Below are positions 6,334 through 9,428 of a DNA stretch of 9,428 bases, in pieces. The stretch spans positions 1 through 9,428 of the forward strand of contig JAUNIV010000080.1 of assembly GCA_030523385.1 (NCBI GenBank). The letters run 5' to 3'. Below the pieces are notes generated by a model. That model saw only the letters and a list, made by a program, of their open reading frames with translations. It did not search any database and was not told where the DNA came from. Origin of the DNA: Bacteroidales bacterium. Lineage in GTDB: Bacteria > Bacteroidota > Bacteroidia > Bacteroidales > Bacteroidaceae. The position numbers and the translations under genes were made by a program. The stretch's first letter is position 1. Each line of letters starts with the position of its first letter.

Positions 6334-6533
6334 CGGCAATTTTAGCACTTGGCTTCCTCTTTTCTTTCTTTATATCATAGCCGTATTTCCTAAAATGATG
6401 GCAGAAATTCCCGATTTATCTTTTCGATAATCCTGCTTTTTTATGCTTATTTTATTGATTTTTATTTGTCTATCAGCTTGTTATAAATTCTCCTGCTGCA
6501 GAATAATATAAAAAACACATTGTTTTTAAATGT
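6334..6533. other. A/T-rich non-coding stretch upstream of the AraC-family gene
   Basis: With the terminator and inverted repeat on its left, this is part of a gap of about 445 bp between the peptidase stop (6144) and the AraC start (6591). It is rich in A and T, lacks a convincing coding frame and shows no clear hairpin. It is the likely place for regulator binding sites upstream of the AraC-family gene, but I could not identify a specific repeat. Confidence 0.5.
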
Positions 6534-6544
6534 ATGAAATTCGC

Positions 6545-6552
6545 TATCTTTG
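6545..6552 (+). promoter_or_regulatory. Probable promoter of the AraC-family gene, -7 element
   Basis: TATCTTTG matches TAnnTTTG exactly. The expected -33 position at 6522-6525 reads GTTT, while a TTG is present at 6520-6522 with a longer spacer. Transcription would start near 6558, which places the upstream in-frame ATG at 6534 outside the transcript. Confidence 0.6.
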
Positions 6553-6590
6553 TAACGAAAGGACAGAAGGTATATCTCTCAAAATCAAGA

Positions 6591-7442
6591 ATGGCCATGA
6601 TGAACTATACATTTGATACTTCTATGCAGGAAACCATGGTGCTGACCGATGCGTTTCACTCCAATGCGGCTATGTGCGAAAATGATAGCCTGTATAAAAT
6701 TGTATGGGTGCAGGAAGGAAAGCTGAGCGTTGCTGTGGGTCACGAAGAATTGGAACTGGGAAGAGATGAAATCATCTCCGTCAGTAAGCACCACCGGATA
6801 GAGTTCCGGGAAGTATCCGGTACTTACGTGGCACTTTTGTTCAATGAAGACTTCTATGGAGACTCTAACCATTTGGTGGAGCCTTCTCATACGGGTATAT
6901 TGTTTAATAATACTTCTACGCGCGTGGTGCGTCTTATTTTGCCGCCAAGAGATGCGGCCTTGATACGCGAATTGGTAGATAGGATGAGTATGGAATACAT
7001 CATGTATGACAACCTGAGAGGCGAAATGCTCAATCTTTTGCTCAAGCGCCTGACCATTATCTGCATACGTTTGGCACGCAAACAGTTGGCAGAATGTAGC
7101 ACTCACGACCGGGTGTTCGATACCATTCAGCGTTATTACACTTTGGTGGATCTTCATTTCAAGGAGAAGAAGCAGGTGAAGGAGTATGCCGCCATGCTGC
7201 ACCGTTCTCCCAAGACACTCTCCAATATGTTTGCCACTTACGGCATGCCTTCGCCTCTCCGAATCATTCAGGAACGAGTTCTGACCGAGGCTAAACGCTT
7301 GCTGCTGAACACTACACACAGCGTCAAGGAAATATCGGTTATCTTAGGCTTTGAGAGTGTGGGCACTTTCAGCCGTTTTTTCAAGAATGCCACAGGTGAG
7401 AACATGTCGGCTTACCGAAAGGCTGCTTTGAAGAAGCTGTAA
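6591..7442 (+). CDS. AraC-family transcriptional regulator
   Basis: From the ATG at 6591 the product has 283 residues. An N-terminal cupin-like sensor region (about 20-95) is followed by a helical linker. The C-terminal AraC/XylS DNA-binding domain lies at about 175-280 and has two helix-turn-helix units; VKEISVILGFESVGTFSRFF (245-264) is the typical second unit with its GF-S---FSR-FK pattern. An in-frame ATG at 6534 would add 19 residues (MKFAIFVTKG...), but that stretch encodes the -7 promoter box, so the shorter form is preferred; ATG codons at 6597 and 6600 are further options. The sensed ligand and targets are unknown. It is a lone gene, ending 4 bp from the convergent cobalamin gene, so neighbourhood gives little functional guidance. 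Confidence 0.88.
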   Translation: MAMMNYTFDTSMQETMVLTDAFHSNAAMCENDSLYKIVWVQEGKLSVAVGHEELELGRDEIISVSKHHRIEFREVSGTYVALLFNEDFYGDSNHLVEPSHTGILFNNTSTRVVRLILPPRDAALIRELVDRMSMEYIMYDNLRGEMLNLLLKRLTIICIRLARKQLAECSTHDRVFDTIQRYYTLVDLHFKEKKQVKEYAAMLHRSPKTLSNMFATYGMPSPLRIIQERVLTEAKRLLLNTTHSVKEISVILGFESVGTFSRFFKNATGENMSAYRKAALKKL

Positions 7443-7446
7443 AAGT

Positions 7447-9240
7447 TCAGATACAATAGGGAATGTTTCCTTCTTCATCTATCAGCATGATAGTAAGTTC
7501 TCCATGAGGAAGTAGGGGAGCGCAATGCGCCGCACAATGCTTCAGCAGGCAAGGGAAGAACTTTTCGGAATCTTCCGCAGGGAGCAGCGTCCATAGCTCC
7601 CGTGCCAGCGTAATGCAGTCTATTACTTTTTCTGTTTCGGCAGAACAATCGGATTCAGCAGCAAGTTGTTTCAGGAAATCTTTGTTCATGACCACCCGCT
7701 TGCTGTGTGTATCCAGATTCCCCTCCGCCAACTTCACAGCCTTGCCCACCATGATACCCATTGTCACGGCTTTCACTTGCAAGCTGTCTGCTATTTTCAG
7801 TGTTTCGCCAATGAAATTGCCATAGTGCACAAAAGCCTGTGCAGGCAATTCCGGGTATCTTTGTTTGACAAACCTTTCGCTTTTGGCTCCTGAGTTGATG
7901 ACTAAACGGGGCGATCCCACTGCCACGCACACTTCCACTTCCCGCCGGATGGCTTCCACGAAAGCTTCGGAAGAGAAAGGACGGACAATGCCCGAAGTGC
8001 CTATGATGGAGATACCGTCCACAATGCCCAACTTAGGGTTGAATGTGCGTTGTGCCAGTTCGCGTCCGCCGGGTACGGAGATGGTAACGTCCAATCCCTT
8101 ACTATAAAGGGCAGATAGTTCGGCTGTCATCATCTGTCGGGGGACGGGGTTGATGGCAGGTCCTCCTATCTCTAATCCTAATCCGGGCAGGGTTACTCTT
8201 CCCACTCCTTCACCTTGCAGAAAACGGATGCCCGACCCGTCGCTCAACCTCACGGTGGCCACAATGGCACAGCCGTTTGTCACATCAGGGTCATCGCCCG
8301 CATCCTTTATGACGGTGGCGGTGGCACAGTCTGTCCCTATCTCCGTCTGTGCCACGGGCATGGTCATTTCTTCTCCATCGGGCAGGCAGAAAGAAATCAC
8401 TCGTTGTTCTTCTCCTAATATGAGGGCTGTCAGAGCCGCTTTGGCAGCTGCTGTGGCACAGGCTCCTGTGGTGAACCCGCTGCGTAGCAGATAGAACTCC
8501 GGAACCCATTTCTCTATCTGTTTCCGCAGTCCGTGTTCGCCCGTCACCGTTATGAAGTGTGGAGGCAGGGTAGGGCGTTTTATGGCAAAGACGGGTATGT
8601 GCAGAAGGCGGGCAGCTTCTGTCTTTTCCAAGAATCCGCCGGTTTCTCCGCTTTCTTTCGTCAGGATGGCTTGCGGATGCAGTTGTTCCAGTAGGGAAGT
8701 TTCCGGTTCGTCGGGATGGTAGAATACCAACCGTTGCGTGTCGAAACCTTGCGCTTGTGCCAAGGCTACGGATGCTTCGCGTTCCAACACCCGGAACCAA
8801 GTGGCGTGACGTTCCCAGTAAGGACGTAATGCGCCGATGGTCTGCACGCCCGTAAGAGCCAGCAGAGAGTCTATGCTCCGTTCTTCCAGTTTGCGCATGG
8901 CATCGGCATAATCTTCACACCAACAGATGTCGGCACTGCGGGGAGGATACCTGCGCTCGTAGCGTACCACGGGTAATCCCAAAGCACGCGAAGTGCAATC
9001 CACCGTGTGGTGCAGCCGGACGGCAAACGGATGTGCAGCATCTACCAGCAGGCGGATGTCGTGTTGGCGGCAGAATGCTTCCATTTGCTTTTCATCCATG
9101 CCTCCGGTGAGACGCTTGCCGTGCTTGCACACCACTTCCTGCCACTCTCCTTTGGTGGAGTAAAAGTAAGGCTTTCCTGCCTCGTCGGCCACTTTCACGG
9201 CGGCTCTTCCTTCGGTAGTTCCTCCCAGAATCAGTATCAT
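7447..9240 (-). CDS. cbiJD: Fused precorrin-6A reductase (CobK/CbiJ) and cobalt-precorrin-5B C1-methyltransferase (CbiD)
   Basis: This 597-residue protein joins two successive enzymes of anaerobic cobalamin synthesis. Residues 1 to about 245 are CobK/CbiJ: MILILGGTTEGR at 1-12 (NAD(P)H-binding start), DAAHPFA at 67-73, and TKESGETGGFLEKTEAA at 194-210. Residues 252 to 597 are CbiD: LRSGFTTGACATAAAKAAL at 252-270, DAGDDPDVTNG at 313-323, GEGVGRVTLPGL at 343-354, GGPAINPVPR at 359-368 and GIVDGISIIGTSGIVRP at 405-421, then GNFIG at 474-478 and THSKR at 511-515. CbiD methylates C1 to give cobalt-precorrin-6A, which CbiJ then reduces, so the fusion could pass the intermediate directly. Both halves carry their family blocks in full. 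The ATG overlaps the stop of the upstream cobM (ATGA), implying translational coupling. CbiD points to the oxygen-independent route, fitting an anaerobe. The symbol is descriptive only. Confidence 0.93.
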   Translation of the reverse strand: MILILGGTTEGRAAVKVADEAGKPYFYSTKGEWQEVVCKHGKRLTGGMDEKQMEAFCRQHDIRLLVDAAHPFAVRLHHTVDCTSRALGLPVVRYERRYPPRSADICWCEDYADAMRKLEERSIDSLLALTGVQTIGALRPYWERHATWFRVLEREASVALAQAQGFDTQRLVFYHPDEPETSLLEQLHPQAILTKESGETGGFLEKTEAARLLHIPVFAIKRPTLPPHFITVTGEHGLRKQIEKWVPEFYLLRSGFTTGACATAAAKAALTALILGEEQRVISFCLPDGEEMTMPVAQTEIGTDCATATVIKDAGDDPDVTNGCAIVATVRLSDGSGIRFLQGEGVGRVTLPGLGLEIGGPAINPVPRQMMTAELSALYSKGLDVTISVPGGRELAQRTFNPKLGIVDGISIIGTSGIVRPFSSEAFVEAIRREVEVCVAVGSPRLVINSGAKSERFVKQRYPELPAQAFVHYGNFIGETLKIADSLQVKAVTMGIMVGKAVKLAEGNLDTHSKRVVMNKDFLKQLAAESDCSAETEKVIDCITLARELWTLLPAEDSEKFFPCLLKHCAAHCAPLLPHGELTIMLIDEEGNIPYCI

Positions 9241-9428
9241 GGCCTGTAAAGGTGTTTGAATTCGTGAGCATATAGCCGGGACAGTCCCTGGCGGTTGTCT
9301 ATGGCTTCACCCACAACCAACAGGGTGGTGAGCGTCAGGTTGTTTTCACGCACGATGCTTGCCAAGTCCTTTAGTTGCCCGCGATATATCTTTTCTTCTT
9401 TCCAGGTCAGCTTGTAGCAGGCAGCCAC
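9237..9428 (-). CDS. cobM: Precorrin-4/cobalt-precorrin-4 C11-methyltransferase, C-terminal part (CobM/CbiF)
   Basis: The last 63 residues of this gene are in the window; the rest lies past the right edge. LTWKEEKIYRGQLKDLASI followed by LTTLLVVGEAI and SRLYAHEFKH is the typical C-terminal lobe and tail of the CobM/CbiF SAM-dependent uroporphyrinogen-type methyltransferases (the SRLYxxxFxH ending is characteristic). The enzyme methylates C11 of cobalt-precorrin-4, three steps before the reductase encoded in the next gene. The first visible codon is an internal GTG, not a start. Its TGA overlaps the ATG of the downstream fusion gene by 4 bp. Any cobalamin riboswitch of the operon would lie outside the window. 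Further fusion at the missing N-terminal side cannot be excluded. Confidence 0.85.
   Translation of the reverse strand: MAACYKLTWKEEKIYRGQLKDLASIVRENNLTLTTLLVVGEAIDNRQGLSRLYAHEFKHLYRP

Noticed and set aside
9241..9428. Cobalamin riboswitch for the cobalamin genes
   Set aside because: The operon continues past the right edge; the available sequence upstream of the fusion gene is the coding end of cobM, and no riboswitch is visible.

Overview
The window looks like chromosomal DNA from a gut-type Bacteroidales bacterium (Bacteroides, Phocaeicola or a close relative). Three things point there. The protein families match: a Bacteroides-style KdgK/KdgA pair, a CobK-CbiD fusion and a LacI regulator with a GTVDRVLHGR-type helix. 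Shine-Dalgarno sequences are mostly weak. Several gene starts are preceded by the Bacteroidetes sigma-ABfr -7 element TAnnTTTG, in one case with a TTTG -33 box at exactly 19 bp. Genus and all functions are inferred by reading the sequence; nothing was searched.

Layout, left to right. Positions 1-81 may hold the Asn/Lys-rich tail of an upstream gene. lipB (201-857, +) encodes lipoate octanoyltransferase and meets an NhaC-type antiporter (863-2167, -) tail to tail with 5 bp between them. The antiporter is downstream of a LacI-family regulator (2203-3282, -), probably in one transcript. Divergent from them is kdgK-kdgA (3525-4547 and 4599-5273, +), which phosphorylates 2-keto-3-deoxygluconate (KDG) and cleaves KDPG to pyruvate and glyceraldehyde-3-phosphate. 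The 242-bp space between the regulator and kdgK holds two interleaved divergent promoters and two near-identical 12-bp dyads (TGTGCGnnCACA), one near each predicted transcription start. The simplest model is a self-contained regulon for the lower hexuronate/KDG pathway, with the LacI protein controlling itself, the antiporter and kdgKA. The upper pathway genes (uxaC, uxaB, uxuA and so on) are not in the window.

An exported M48 zinc metallopeptidase (5350-6144, +) follows with its own promoter and a strong, probably bidirectional, hairpin terminator (6160-6189). The next 400 bp or so is mostly non-coding. It contains a 10-bp perfect inverted repeat with a minus-strand -7 box just upstream, which could be a small RNA gene. 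An AraC-family regulator (6591-7442, +) then ends 4 bp from a convergent anaerobic cobalamin operon on the minus strand. That operon contains the C-terminal end of CobM/CbiF (9237-9428, entering from the right edge) and a CobK/CbiJ-CbiD fusion (7447-9240), translationally coupled by an ATGA overlap.

I see no mobile element, CRISPR array, tRNA, rRNA or phage gene. Most of the window is ordinary core metabolism. The parts most worth testing are the KDG divergent control region, the antiporter inside that regulon and the possible small RNA at 6253-6320.
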